A DNA stretch of 64,000 bases from Herbaspirillum seropedicae (GCF_001040945.1 NZ_CP011930.1:4955021-5019020), one strand, 5' to 3'. Shown: positions 8,914 to 21,305, numbered from the stretch's first letter. Translations and numbers: made by a program. Notes: a model not told the origin generated them from the sequence alone.

Positions 8914-10182
8914 GTGCTGCATCAGATCATCGACCGCAGGCTGGCTGGCAAGAACAAGAGCATCGCCAATCGGGAGCGCTTCCTGCGGCGCTTCAAAGGG
9001 CATATCCAACGTTCGGTGGCGGACGCGGTGCGCGACCGCAGCATCACCGACCTGGAAAAATCGAAGAGCATCAGCATCCCGCGCAAGGATGTCTCGGAGC
9101 CCTTCTTCCATCACGGCAAGGGCGGCAAGCGCGAAGCCGTGCATCCGGGCAACCAGGACTATCTGCAGGGTGACCGCATCCCGCGCCAGAACGGCGGCAG
9201 CGGCGGGGGCGGCGGCAGCAGCGCCAGCAACGATGGTGAAGGCCAGGACGATTTCACCTTCGAACTGACCCGCGAAGAATTCATGCATTACTTCTTCGAG
9301 GACCTGGAACTGCCGCGCCTGGTGGAAACCAATCTGCTGCAGGTCCCCAACTGGAAGAACCAGCGCGCCGGTTACTCGGTCGATGGTTCGCCCAACAATA
9401 TCGACGTGGTGCGCTCGCTGCGTTCCTCCCTGGGTCGCCGCATCGCCCTGGGGGGACCGCTGCAGCGGCAGCTCGATGCCGCCGAGGAAGCGCTGACCGA
9501 GATGAAGCGCAAGCCGGATGAACATCGCGCCGACATCAAGTTGCTGGAAGAAGAGATCCGGCAATTGCGCGCCCGCATCCTGCGCATTCCGTTCATCGAT
9601 CCTTTCGACCTGCGCTATGTGAACCGCGTGCGCCAGCCGCAGCCATCCAGCCGCGCCGTGATGTTCTGCGTCATGGACGTGTCGGGCTCCATGGATGAGC
9701 AGCGCAAGGACTTGTCCAAGCGTTTCTTCATCCTGCTCTACCTCTTCCTCACGCGTAACTACGAACACATCGAAGTGGTCTTCATCCGCCACCACACGCG
9801 CGCCGACGAGGTCGATGAAAACACCTTCTTCCATTCGCAGGAAAGCGGCGGCACCGTGGTCTCCAGCGCCCTGGAGCTGATGCACGACATCATCACCAAG
9901 CGCTACTCGCCCAGCGAGTGGAACATCTATGGCGCGCAAGCCTCGGACGGCGACAACTGGAACGACGATTCGCCCAAGTGCCGCGAACTGCTGGAGTCGG
10001 CCATCCTGCCGCTGACGCGCTACTTCGCCTACATCCAGGTAGCCGAGCCGGAACAGAATTTGTGGACCGAATACATGCAGCTCATCGAATCGCACCCGCA
10101 CTTCGCCATGAAGAAGGTGCAATCGGCCGCCGAGATCTACCCGGTCTTCCGCGAACTCTTTGAAAAGCAGGTGCACGCATGA
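8914..10182 (+). CDS. yeaH: UPF0229 (YeaH-like) von Willebrand A protein
   Basis: The 422-aa protein partners PrkA. A basic N-terminal part (1-85) is followed by a glycine/serine linker (93-103) and a predicted coiled stretch near 185-222. A VWA-like domain starts about 245, where DVSGSM (255-260) is the metal-ion-dependent adhesion motif. The GTG start at 8914 has a strong AGGAG. The stop overlaps the next ATG (ATGA), implying translational coupling. The family is conserved with prkA and ycgB; its molecular role is unknown, perhaps a metal-dependent scaffold for the kinase. Confidence 0.95.
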   Translation: MLHQIIDRRLAGKNKSIANRERFLRRFKGHIQRSVADAVRDRSITDLEKSKSISIPRKDVSEPFFHHGKGGKREAVHPGNQDYLQGDRIPRQNGGSGGGGGSSASNDGEGQDDFTFELTREEFMHYFFEDLELPRLVETNLLQVPNWKNQRAGYSVDGSPNNIDVVRSLRSSLGRRIALGGPLQRQLDAAEEALTEMKRKPDEHRADIKLLEEEIRQLRARILRIPFIDPFDLRYVNRVRQPQPSSRAVMFCVMDVSGSMDEQRKDLSKRFFILLYLFLTRNYEHIEVVFIRHHTRADEVDENTFFHSQESGGTVVSSALELMHDIITKRYSPSEWNIYGAQASDGDNWNDDSPKCRELLESAILPLTRYFAYIQVAEPEQNLWTEYMQLIESHPHFAMKKVQSAAEIYPVFRELFEKQVHA

Positions 10183-11708
10183 ACAGCCGCTTCAAGCATG
10201 ACCCGCTGCCTTGCCCCTCGGACTGGAGCTTCGAGCTCATCGAGCGCTACAACGAGGAAATCGCACGCGTGGCCAAGGGTTACGAACTGGACATCTACCC
10301 CATCCAGCTGGAGATCATCTCGGCCGAGCAGATGATGGATGCCTATGCCTCGCACGGCATGCCGGTCAATTACCGGCACTGGTCCTATGGCAAGCATTTC
10401 ATGCTCACCGAGCGTGACTACAAACGCGGCCAGATGGGCCTGGCCTACGAGATCGTGATCAATTCCGATCCCTGCATCGCCTACCTGATGGAAGAGAACA
10501 CAATGACCATGCAGGCGCTGGTCATCGCGCACGCGGCCTATGGTCACAACTCCTTCTTCAAGGGCAACTACCTGTTCCAGTTGTGGACCGATGCCAGCGC
10601 CATCATCGATTACCTGGTGTATGCGCGCAATTACATCGCCGAGTGCGAAGAGCGCCATGGCTTCGAGCGGGTGGAAGAATTGCTCGACTCCTGCCATGCG
10701 CTGATGAACTATGGCGTGGACCGCTACAAGCGTCCGCAACGCCTCTCGCTGGCGCAGGAAAAAGCGCGCCAGCGCGAGCGCGAGGCCTACATGCAATCGC
10801 AGGTGAACGAACTGTGGCGCACCCTGCCAGCGAAAAAGGAAATGACGGCCGCCGCCGTGGAGGGCCGCTTCCCCTCCGAACCGCAGGAAAACCTGCTCTA
10901 TTTCGCCGAGAAGAACGCGCCCCTCCTGGAGCCCTGGGAACGCGAGGTCATCCGCATCGTGCGCAAGGTCGGCCAGTATTTCTATCCGCAGCGCCAGACC
11001 CAGGTGATGAACGAAGGCTGGGCCACCTTCTGGCATTACACGCTGTTGAACACCCTCTACGATCAAGGCCGCCTGACCGATGGCTTCATGATGGAATTCC
11101 TGCATTCGCACAGCAATGTGGTATTCCAGCCGCCCATCACCAAACCCTATTACAACGGCATCAATCCGTATGCGCTGGGCTTCTCGATGATGAGCGACAT
11201 CCGCCGCATCTGTGAAAATCCTACCGACGAAGACCGCGAGTGGTTCCCCGACATCGCCGGACGCAACTGGCTCGATACCCTGCAATACGTGATGCGCAAC
11301 TACAAGGACGAGAGCTTCATCGCGCAATACCTCTCGCCCAAGCTCATGCGCGACATGCGCATGTTCGCCGTGCTGGACGACGAGTCGCGCAGCGAGATCG
11401 AGGTCTCGGCCATCCACAACGAGCGCGGCTTCCAGTACGTGCGCCAGGCGCTGTCGCGGCAGTACGACATCAACCACCGCGAGCCCAACATCCAGGTCTG
11501 GTCGGTCAACACGCGCGGCAATCGCAGTTTGACCCTGCGTCACTTCCGCAGCGATGGCCGCTCGCTGGGCGACAGTACCAATGAAGTGCTGCGCCACATG
11601 GCGCGGCTGTGGCAGTTCGACGTCTATCTCGAAAGCGTGGACGACAATGGCTACATCGTGCAGCGCTATGAATGCGTGGCCGAGAACCGGTATGCTCTGC
11701 GTTCATGA
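10179..11708 (+). CDS. SpoVR/YcgB family protein
   Basis: The 509-aa product matches the SpoVR family, named from Bacillus cortex formation but widespread in non-sporing proteobacteria. Visible conserved segments include MPVNYRHWSYGKHF, YEIVINSDPCIAYLMEENT, HAAYGHNSFFKGN and VMNEGWATFWHY. The latter has histidine and glutamate residues suggestive of a metal site. It is translationally coupled to yeaH and closes the prkA-yeaH-ycgB operon. Conserved adjacency suggests a shared stress function, but no reaction is established. Confidence 0.95.
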   Translation: MNSRFKHDPLPCPSDWSFELIERYNEEIARVAKGYELDIYPIQLEIISAEQMMDAYASHGMPVNYRHWSYGKHFMLTERDYKRGQMGLAYEIVINSDPCIAYLMEENTMTMQALVIAHAAYGHNSFFKGNYLFQLWTDASAIIDYLVYARNYIAECEERHGFERVEELLDSCHALMNYGVDRYKRPQRLSLAQEKARQREREAYMQSQVNELWRTLPAKKEMTAAAVEGRFPSEPQENLLYFAEKNAPLLEPWEREVIRIVRKVGQYFYPQRQTQVMNEGWATFWHYTLLNTLYDQGRLTDGFMMEFLHSHSNVVFQPPITKPYYNGINPYALGFSMMSDIRRICENPTDEDREWFPDIAGRNWLDTLQYVMRNYKDESFIAQYLSPKLMRDMRMFAVLDDESRSEIEVSAIHNERGFQYVRQALSRQYDINHREPNIQVWSVNTRGNRSLTLRHFRSDGRSLGDSTNEVLRHMARLWQFDVYLESVDDNGYIVQRYECVAENRYALRS

Positions 11709-11730
11709 CTGAGCGCTTCCAGGAGTGACC

Positions 11731-12384
11731 ATGCCCGCCGCCCCCGCCACCCCGCGCCCGCCGATCTCGGCCCAGACCATCCCGCTGTTCCCGCTGGCCA
11801 GCACGCTCTTTCCCGAAGGGCGGCTGCCGCTGCAGATCTTCGAAGTACGCTATCTGGACATGATAGGCAAGTGTATCGCCGAAGGCAGCAGCTTTGGCGT
11901 GGTTGCGCTCACGCAAGGCGCGGAAGTGCGCCGCCCCGGGCAGAGCGAGCGCTTCGTTGGCGTGGGCACGCTGGCGCACATCCAGGAATGGAGCACGCCC
12001 TCACCCGGCCTCATGCGCATTGCCTGCCTGGGCGGCGAGCGTTTTCGCATCGTCCAGGCCGAGCAGCAGAAGCATGGGCTATGGACTGCCCAGGTGGACA
12101 TGATGGAAGGCGACCGTGTGGTGAGCATCCCGGAAGAACTGGGCAACACGGCCCAGGCGCTGGAGAACCTGCTGCAATCGGTGCTGCGCCAGGGTCTGCC
12201 GGACAGCGAGGTGCCCATCGCCGCGCCTTACCGGCTCGATGATTGCGGCTGGGTGGCCAACCGCTGGGCCGAGATGATGCCCATCAGCGTGGAACTCAAG
12301 CAGAGCCTGCTGGCGCTGGACAATCCGGTGCTCAGGCTGGAGTTGGTGCAGGATGCGCTGGATGAGCTGGGCTGGTTGAAATAG
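11731..12384 (+). CDS. LON substrate-binding domain protein
   Basis: The protein has 217 aa from the ATG at 11731, which follows AGGAG by five bases. The whole chain resembles the N-terminal substrate-binding domain of Lon protease (PLFPLASTLFPEGRLPLQIFEVRYLDMI), without the AAA and protease domains. Such stand-alone proteins are common in proteobacteria and have no settled function; they may bind misfolded proteins or modulate Lon. It starts 22 bases after ycgB and could be co-transcribed with the prkA operon. It ends facing marC. Confidence 0.9.
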   Translation: MPAAPATPRPPISAQTIPLFPLASTLFPEGRLPLQIFEVRYLDMIGKCIAEGSSFGVVALTQGAEVRRPGQSERFVGVGTLAHIQEWSTPSPGLMRIACLGGERFRIVQAEQQKHGLWTAQVDMMEGDRVVSIPEELGNTAQALENLLQSVLRQGLPDSEVPIAAPYRLDDCGWVANRWAEMMPISVELKQSLLALDNPVLRLELVQDALDELGWLK

Positions 12385-12424
12385 TTAGTGTTTGCTGTGG
12401 AAAAACTTAGTTTCCGTTTTTCTA

Positions 12425-12450
12425 TTCTTAATTCTTCGTTCTTAATTCTT
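12425..12450. repeat. Short AT-rich tandem repeat
   Basis: The 12-mer TTCTTAATTCTT occurs at 12425-12436 and again at 12439-12450, in an AT-rich patch just after the LON-domain gene. The function is unknown; it may only be the low-complexity end of the transcript. Confidence 0.5.
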
Positions 12451-12485
12451 AATCATTGAGATAATCGACTGCTGGTTCATCTCCG

Positions 12486-12584
12486 CCCGTTCGGACTGAG
12501 TAGCGGCGCAGCCGCGTATCGAAGGCGCACCGCCTGCAGTGCGCCTTCGATACGGCCCTGGCGGGCCTACTCAGTCCGAACGGG
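12486..12584. repeat. REP-like palindromic element, copy 2
   Basis: This is a near-perfect cruciform. The outer arms CCCGTTCGGACTGAGTAG (12486-12503) and their exact complement (12567-12584) enclose inner arms CGTATCGAAGGCGCAC (12515-12530) and their exact complement (12539-12554). It lies between the convergent LON-domain gene and marC, as copy 1 (276-389) lies between convergent fusA and tRNA-Asp. The near identity of arms at two unlinked sites marks a mobile or selected family; it may also serve as a two-way terminator. Confidence 0.9.
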
Positions 12585-12611
12585 AGTCTGAAATCCCGAC
12601 CTCTTCAATCT

Positions 12612-13301
12612 TCACGGCGCCACCCCACTGATCCCCGCCTCGGCCAGCAAGGCCGACATGCCCGACCAGAAGATCTGGATGCCGATACACAGCAGGATGA
12701 AGGCCGACAGCCGCAGCACCACCATGGTGCCCAGGCGGCCCATCAGATGGACCAGCTTGTGCGCATAGTTGTAGCAGAGGAAGATCACCAGCGCCGTCAG
12801 GGCCGCGCCCAGCGCGGCGCTACCGACCGAAATCACCCAGTCCAGCAGGCGCGTGGGGGTATTGGCGCCCAGCGTGATGGAGGCGGCGATGGTCCCCGGC
12901 CCCACCGTCAGCGGAAAACTCATCGGATAGAAGCTGCGCGCCTTGATCTCATCATCGGGCAGGTCTTCGTCATAGGTCTTGGCGACCTGGGTCGGGATGG
13001 AACTGTCCTGGCTGTTGTCATTGAGCAGCTTCCACCCCGATACCGCCACCAGCAGCCCGCCGCCTACCCGCACGATGGGCAGCGAGATGCCGAAGAAGGT
13101 CAGCACGTGCGAGCCGATGAAGATGGCCGCCACCAGCATGAACCAGCAATTGATGGCGACCTGGCGCGCAATGCGCTTTTCGGTGCTGCGGCTGACATTG
13201 CCCAGCAGGTTGGCGAACACCGGTGCGATGCCCAGGGGATTGAGGATGGGCAAGAGCGTGACCGGGATCAGGACGACGGCCTTGAGAAAGAGGATGAACA
13301 T
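12612..13301 (-). CDS. MarC family integral membrane protein
   Basis: The 229-aa protein has about six hydrophobic segments, starting MFILFLKAVVLIPVTLLPILNPLGIAP, the typical MarC opening, and containing FPLTVGPGTIAASI. MarC/UPF0056 proteins are inner-membrane proteins of unproven function; despite the name, the link to multiple antibiotic resistance was not upheld. A charged cytoplasmic loop lies around residues 110-130. It has no obvious operon partner. Confidence 0.92.
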   Translation of the reverse strand: MFILFLKAVVLIPVTLLPILNPLGIAPVFANLLGNVSRSTEKRIARQVAINCWFMLVAAIFIGSHVLTFFGISLPIVRVGGGLLVAVSGWKLLNDNSQDSSIPTQVAKTYDEDLPDDEIKARSFYPMSFPLTVGPGTIAASITLGANTPTRLLDWVISVGSAALGAALTALVIFLCYNYAHKLVHLMGRLGTMVVLRLSAFILLCIGIQIFWSGMSALLAEAGISGVAP

Positions 13302-13393
13302 GGCGGTTGAGCGCGGGTAGCAAGCATTGATCGGTTGAGCCGGCAGCGTAGCCGAAAGCCGCTACGCTGCCAACCACGACCGCACGCGCCAGC

Positions 13394-14644
13394 TCAGGCA
13401 GCGCGCAGATGCAGGCTGCGCACGCGGGTGAGCAAGAACAGGGCAATGGCCAGGTTGAGCAGGTTCCAGGCGATGCCATTGGCAAAGGCTGCGTGGTAGG
13501 AGCCGGTCATGTCGAAGATCTTGCCCGACACCCAGCCACCCAGCGCCATGCCGAACATGGTGGCCATGATGACCGCACCCACGCGCTGGCCAGCCTCGGC
13601 GGCGGGGAAGTACTCGCGCACGATGATGGCATAGGAAGGCACGATGCCGCCCTGGAACAGGCCGAACAGGGCCGAGATCAGGTACAGCGAGGCCAGGCTG
13701 TCGAAGGGGATGAACAGCAGCAGCGACAAGCCTTGCAGCATGGAGCCCAGCAACAGCGTGCGCAGGCCGCCGATACGGTCGCAGATGGCGCCCGAGACCA
13801 GGCGGCTGACCACGCCGCAGGCCAGCATCAACGACAGCATCTGCGCGCCGCGCGCCGGGCCGTAGCCGAGGTCGCCGCAATAGGCCACGATATGCACCTG
13901 GGGCATGGCCATGGCCACGCAACAGGCCACGCCAGCCACGCACAGCAGCAGCTGCGCGGAGCCCGGTGCCAGTCCGAAGGGACGCGGACCGCCGCCCGGA
14001 CGGGCGCTGGCAGCGCTGCTGTCCTGGGCCGGCGGACGCGCGCGCATCAGCAGGGCCAGGCTGCACATGATGAGGCTGCAGGCAATGCCCATGCCGATAT
14101 AGGTCTGCTGCCAGCCCACGCTATCGACGAAGTGCTGGACGATGGGCGGCCAGATTGCACCGCCGAGATAATTGCCACTGGCGCAGACCGCCACGGCGAT
14201 GCCGCGCCGCTTGCGGAACCACAGCGAGGTATCGGCCACCAGCGGCGAAAAGGTGGCCGAGGTGCCCAAGAGGCCGATGAAGAGGCAATGCACGGCCATG
14301 AAGGTCCAGATATCGGGCGCGTAGGAGGCGGCAATGAAGCCGCCGCCCAGGCACAGCCCGCCCAGGAACAGCGGGCGGGTGATGCCGGCGCGGTCGGCCA
14401 TGCGGCCCATGAGCAGGCCGCCGACGCCTACCCCCAGCATGGTCAGGGTATAGGGCATCGAAGCCAGGCCGCGGTCGACGTAGTAATGTGCCTGCACGTA
14501 GGGCAGTACCACGGCGATCACGTACATGCCGCTGGCCCCCACCACCATCAAGACCATGGTGATGCACAGGCGCATTACGGCGTAGGGGGAGTCGATCTGG
14601 TGGCGGTCGGCGGGAGGGGACTGCGGGGGTGAGGTAGGGGGCAT
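13394..14644 (-). CDS. MFS transporter, 12 membrane segments
   Basis: The 416-aa major facilitator superfamily protein has motif A-like GRMADRAGITRP between segments 2 and 3 and an FRKRRGIAVAVCASGNYLGG region as in monocarboxylate/oxalate-formate-type carriers. A central loop (about residues 200-215) is rich in Ala, Pro and Ser. GGAG lies before the ATG. It ends about 90 bases from marC and starts just downstream of a LysR gene on the same strand. The substrate is unknown; a small organic acid is a reasonable guess by subfamily resemblance. Confidence 0.88.
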   Translation of the reverse strand: MPPTSPPQSPPADRHQIDSPYAVMRLCITMVLMVVGASGMYVIAVVLPYVQAHYYVDRGLASMPYTLTMLGVGVGGLLMGRMADRAGITRPLFLGGLCLGGGFIAASYAPDIWTFMAVHCLFIGLLGTSATFSPLVADTSLWFRKRRGIAVAVCASGNYLGGAIWPPIVQHFVDSVGWQQTYIGMGIACSLIMCSLALLMRARPPAQDSSAASARPGGGPRPFGLAPGSAQLLLCVAGVACCVAMAMPQVHIVAYCGDLGYGPARGAQMLSLMLACGVVSRLVSGAICDRIGGLRTLLLGSMLQGLSLLLFIPFDSLASLYLISALFGLFQGGIVPSYAIIVREYFPAAEAGQRVGAVIMATMFGMALGGWVSGKIFDMTGSYHAAFANGIAWNLLNLAIALFLLTRVRSLHLRAA

Positions 14645-14760
14645 GGGGGTCTCCGGATTAATTTTATTGGGGCATCACTGTCTTCTCAGTGCTCATCGCG
14701 GTGACAACGCAAAAAGTCTAAGACATTCTGCCCTGTCAAACTTCCTTTGCACTCATTTCA

Positions 14761-15693
14761 TCAATGGGCATGAGATGCGTTCTCGGGTTGATCGACCAGC
14801 TTTCGGTCTAACAGACAATCGATGAACGCCCCGAGAAGGGCTGGCCGATGCTGCCTGTTAGGATAGTAGAGGAACAAGCCTGGGCGCGAAATCGACCAGT
14901 CCGCCAAGACCTGAACCAGTCGTCCCTGGCTCAACAGTTCACTCACGCCATCGCGTTCGAAGTGATAAGCAATGCCAAGCCCACCAAGTGCTGCAGCGAT
15001 GCCGATGTCAGCATGATTCGTGATGATGGGACCGTCCACCGCAACCTCGAGTTGCTGACCTCGTTTCTTGAACTCCCAGCGATAGTGCCTGCCGTCCATC
15101 TGCAGACGCCAGTTGATGCATGTATGGTCATGCAAATCTTTAGGGGACCGCGGTACCCCTCGACGGGCGAGATAGTCTGGCGATGCCACGGCAACCATGT
15201 TCAGGTCCGGCGTGAGGCGGATAGCTACCATGTCTTTCTCGACTCTGTTACCCACGCGAATACCCGCATCGAAGCGGCCAGCCACAATATCCGTCAGCGT
15301 ATCGTCCACCACGATGTCGAGAACCACGTCAGGGTGCGCTTGATGGAAGCGCGCAAGCCGAGGCGCGATGATGGTTCTCGCAGCAATTCCCAGGGTGTTG
15401 ATGCGTAGCCTGCCGCTCATCTGCCCTGTGGCCTCACTTGCTTGAGCAACAGCCGCAGCCATTTCCCGAAATAGCGGAGCCACACGCCTGTAGAGCAGTT
15501 CTCCATTGGCCGATGGCGCGACGCTTCGCGTCGTGCGATTCAGAAGGCGTGCGCCGATACGGTCTTCGAGCTGCCGGATTGTCTGGCTGAGCGCCGAGGG
15601 CGACAGACCCAGATGCTCTGCCGCCCGGACAAAGCTCTGGCGCTCCACAACGGCCACGAATGCTTTGAGTTCGTTAAATTCGGATCCACGCAT
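14761..15693 (-). CDS. LysR family transcriptional regulator
   Basis: The 310-aa regulator has an N-terminal winged helix-turn-helix with VRAAEHLGLSPSALSQTIRQLEDRIGARLLNRTTRSV (residues 22-58) and a C-terminal effector domain of type 2 periplasmic fold. It is divergent from a SnoaL-like gene and an SDR gene, its likely targets. Base composition in this stretch (14.8-16.9 kb) looks somewhat lower in GC than the flanks, suggesting acquisition. It probably binds the inverted repeat just upstream of its start. Confidence 0.92.
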   Translation of the reverse strand: MRGSEFNELKAFVAVVERQSFVRAAEHLGLSPSALSQTIRQLEDRIGARLLNRTTRSVAPSANGELLYRRVAPLFREMAAAVAQASEATGQMSGRLRINTLGIAARTIIAPRLARFHQAHPDVVLDIVVDDTLTDIVAGRFDAGIRVGNRVEKDMVAIRLTPDLNMVAVASPDYLARRGVPRSPKDLHDHTCINWRLQMDGRHYRWEFKKRGQQLEVAVDGPIITNHADIGIAAALGGLGIAYHFERDGVSELLSQGRLVQVLADWSISRPGLFLYYPNRQHRPALLGAFIDCLLDRKLVDQPENASHAH

Positions 15694-15713
15694 TATGTAT
15701 TTCCTGCTACATA
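15694..15713. promoter_or_regulatory. Inverted repeat in LysR/SnoaL divergent promoter
   Basis: TATGTA and TACATA are separated by eight bases directly before the LysR ATG, in an AT-rich divergent intergenic region (15694-15795). The placement fits an autoregulatory LysR site, but the arms are short. Confidence 0.4.
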
Positions 15714-15795
15714 GACCATGACGATTATATGATATTCACTAAATTCAGCCTGACGCGCATCCTAATGCCTTTACTGATCGCATGGAGCCAACAAC

Positions 15796-16122
15796 GTGAA
15801 CACCTTGCCTCTACCTGAACCCATCGCCGCGTACTTCGCGGCCGAACATGAGCCTGCAGCCCTGGCACAGTGCTTCACGGCGCACGCTGTCATGAAGGAT
15901 GACGGTCACACCTATACGGGAGTCGACGCTATCACGACCTTCTTGGCCAAGGCATGGGCCAAGTACCGTGCGACGAGCTTGCCGTTCGCCATCGAGCGGG
16001 AGGACAGCGTCCAACTCGTGCGCGCCAACGTCACCGGCAACTTCCCTGGCAGCCCGATTGTCATGTCTTATCGCTTTCGCCTGGAACGTGGCCTGATCGC
16101 ATCGTTGGAGATCACGACATGA
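15796..16122 (+). CDS. SnoaL-like / nuclear transport factor 2 fold protein
   Basis: The small 108-aa protein has the opening IAAYFAAEHEPAALAQCFTAHAVMKDDGHTYTGVDAI, typical of SnoaL-like proteins, a cone-shaped fold used by polyketide cyclases and many small isomerase or binding proteins. The GTG start at 15796 has GGAG nine bases upstream. Its stop overlaps the ATG of the SDR gene (ATGA), so the two are translated together. The ligand is unknown. Confidence 0.85.
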   Translation: MNTLPLPEPIAAYFAAEHEPAALAQCFTAHAVMKDDGHTYTGVDAITTFLAKAWAKYRATSLPFAIEREDSVQLVRANVTGNFPGSPIVMSYRFRLERGLIASLEITT

Positions 16123-16901
16123 GCTTTGACCTTCACCTCAACGGCCTGCGGGCTGTGGTTACCGGCGGCACGCAGGGCCTTGGCGCAGCAGTCGTGAAAA
16201 CCCTTGCGCAAGCAGGCGCAAGGGTGGCGACATCGGCTCGTAGCTTGCCTCTGCAGTCTGTCGAGGGCGTCACCTACGTCGCTGCTGACCTGTCCACAGC
16301 GGAGGGCACGCGTCACTTTTCCCAGACAGTCTTGAAGGATTGGGGCGGCGTCGACATCCTGATCAACGCGCTCGGCGGATCAAAGACACCCGGCGGTGGC
16401 TTCGCTGCAATCAGTGATGAGCACTGGTTCGCCGAATTCAATCTGAACCTGATGCCTGCCGTACGCATGGATCGTGCACTGCTGCCCAACATGCTGGCCC
16501 AAGGGTCGGGGGTCATCATTCACGTCAGCTCTATCCAGCGTGTGCTGCCTTTGCCCGAATCAACGACCGCCTACGCCGCTGCAAAAGCCGCCCTCACGAC
16601 CTACAGCAAGTCACTGGCAAGAGAGGTGACATCCAAGGGTGTTCGCGTCCTCAGCGTTGCACCTGGCTGGATCGAGACCGAGGCTTCGGTCGCATTTACG
16701 CAGCGCACGGCTGCACACGCCGGAACAGACTACGAGGGCGGCAAGAAGATCATCATGGATTGGCTGGGAGGAATTCCCGTGGGTCGCCCCGCAAAGCCAC
16801 AAGAGGTCGCCGATTTGATCGCTTTCCTGGCGTCCCCGCGATCCGCGTCGATCACCGGGACCGAATATCGAATAGACGGCGGTACTGTTCCTACCGTGTA
16901 A
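16119..16901 (+). CDS. Short-chain dehydrogenase/reductase (SDR)
   Basis: The 260-aa classical SDR has the cofactor motif TGGTQGLG (about 14-21), the NALGG strand, catalytic Ser in HVSSIQ and the YAAAK catalytic pair, and ends IDGGTVPTV as is usual. The start at 16119 is coupled to the preceding SnoaL-like gene; an earlier in-frame start would overlap that gene entirely and lacks homology. It probably forms an NAD(P)-dependent oxidoreductase unit with the SnoaL protein under the divergent LysR regulator. The substrate is not evident. Confidence 0.93.
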   Translation: MSFDLHLNGLRAVVTGGTQGLGAAVVKTLAQAGARVATSARSLPLQSVEGVTYVAADLSTAEGTRHFSQTVLKDWGGVDILINALGGSKTPGGGFAAISDEHWFAEFNLNLMPAVRMDRALLPNMLAQGSGVIIHVSSIQRVLPLPESTTAYAAAKAALTTYSKSLAREVTSKGVRVLSVAPGWIETEASVAFTQRTAAHAGTDYEGGKKIIMDWLGGIPVGRPAKPQEVADLIAFLASPRSASITGTEYRIDGGTVPTV

Positions 16902-16942
16902 GCAGGCGCAGCGAGCGGCGTTCTATAGAAAGCCGGGCAGCC

Positions 16943-17227
16943 TCAGCCCACGTGATAAAGATGCACCGGCCGAAAACCCAATCGCTCCTTGTGACGGGCA
17001 ATCTTCTGCAGCATCAGCAAACCCTCTTCATGCCCGGCCACCACCACGCGGCGTACCGCGCTGCGGCCTTCGGCGCCGTCCCAGGCCTGGGTCAGCACCC
17101 AGTCGCCCAGCAGGTCCTGCACCAGGTCCACGGTGAAGATGGCGCGCGTCTTGCCGTCGGAGAAGTGCAGGCGCGTGGCCACGGTCACGGGCAGTGCATG
17201 GGTGACGTGGTCAGCGGAATCGATCAT
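16943..17227 (-). CDS. Small WGR-like domain protein
   Basis: The 94-aa protein is unassigned at family level. Its central part, IFTVDLVQDLLGDWVLTQAW followed by a variable loop and LQKIARHKERLGF, resembles a WGR domain, which elsewhere occurs in poly(ADP-ribose) polymerases and a few bacterial nucleic-acid proteins. The canonical W-G-R triplet is replaced (AWDGAEGRS), so the match is structural rather than exact. It sits alone downstream of metH, beyond the metH terminator. No strong ribosome site is visible. Confidence 0.6.
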   Translation of the reverse strand: MIDSADHVTHALPVTVATRLHFSDGKTRAIFTVDLVQDLLGDWVLTQAWDGAEGRSAVRRVVVAGHEEGLLMLQKIARHKERLGFRPVHLYHVG

Positions 17228-17320
17228 GGCTAAAGCAAGGCTACGGAACGGCGGGCGTGGATGATAGCAGGACGGCGGCGGAATTCAAGAACAAGCGGCA
17301 ACAGGCACACGATTCAAACT

Positions 17321-17347
17321 GACCGTCCGGCCCCAGGCCGGACGGTC
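17321..17347 (-). terminator. Terminator of metH
   Basis: A 12-bp perfect stem, GACCGTCCGGCC with its complement and a three-base loop, lies 15 bases after the metH stop. The minus-strand tail AGTTT is only weakly T-rich. Confidence 0.75.
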
Positions 17348-17361
17348 ATTGCGTAAATCAT

Positions 17362-21105
<3,744 letters not shown>

Positions 21106-21171
21106 CTGGCGTTTTTCTCTGGTTACGGCAACAATGCAGAGCCTGCCACCGCGAGCAACGCAGTTGCGGAT

Positions 21172-21200
21172 AAAAAAACCGGCCAGACATGGACCGGTTT
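21172..21200 (-). terminator. Terminator-like hairpin in the metH leader
   Basis: The minus-strand stem AAACCGG/CCGGTTT is followed by seven T residues. It lies between a likely -10 element and metH, about 70 bases before the ATG, with no gene upstream on that strand that would need terminating. This position is typical of attenuators or leader-controlled termination. The leader before it is only some 45 nt, too short for known cobalamin riboswitches. Confidence 0.65.
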
Positions 21201-21220
21201 GACAGGCGAAAAGTGAGCCC

Positions 21221-21226
21221 GATTAT
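21221..21226 (-). promoter_or_regulatory. Likely -10 element for metH
   Basis: TATAAT is seen on the minus strand in the metH/nucleosidase divergent region. No good -35 hexamer lies 17 bases upstream, so an activator may be needed. Transcription from here would enter the leader hairpin. Confidence 0.45.
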
Positions 21227-21305
21227 ACGCCAAAGCACCGCTCTCCCGCCCCCGGGCAGCCTTTGCGGACCGTGCTTCGTTGCAAACCGTTAACTATTTA
21301 TACAG

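Noticed and set aside
7300..10176. A minus-strand open frame of about 958 codons opposite prkA and yeaH
   Set aside because: It is a long antisense shadow produced by high GC at third positions; both sense genes have clear family matches and ribosome sites.
21106..21230. Cobalamin, SAM or SAH riboswitch upstream of metH
   Set aside because: The leader before the terminator is about 45 nt and shows none of the conserved boxes of those aptamers that I know; only the terminator itself is supported.
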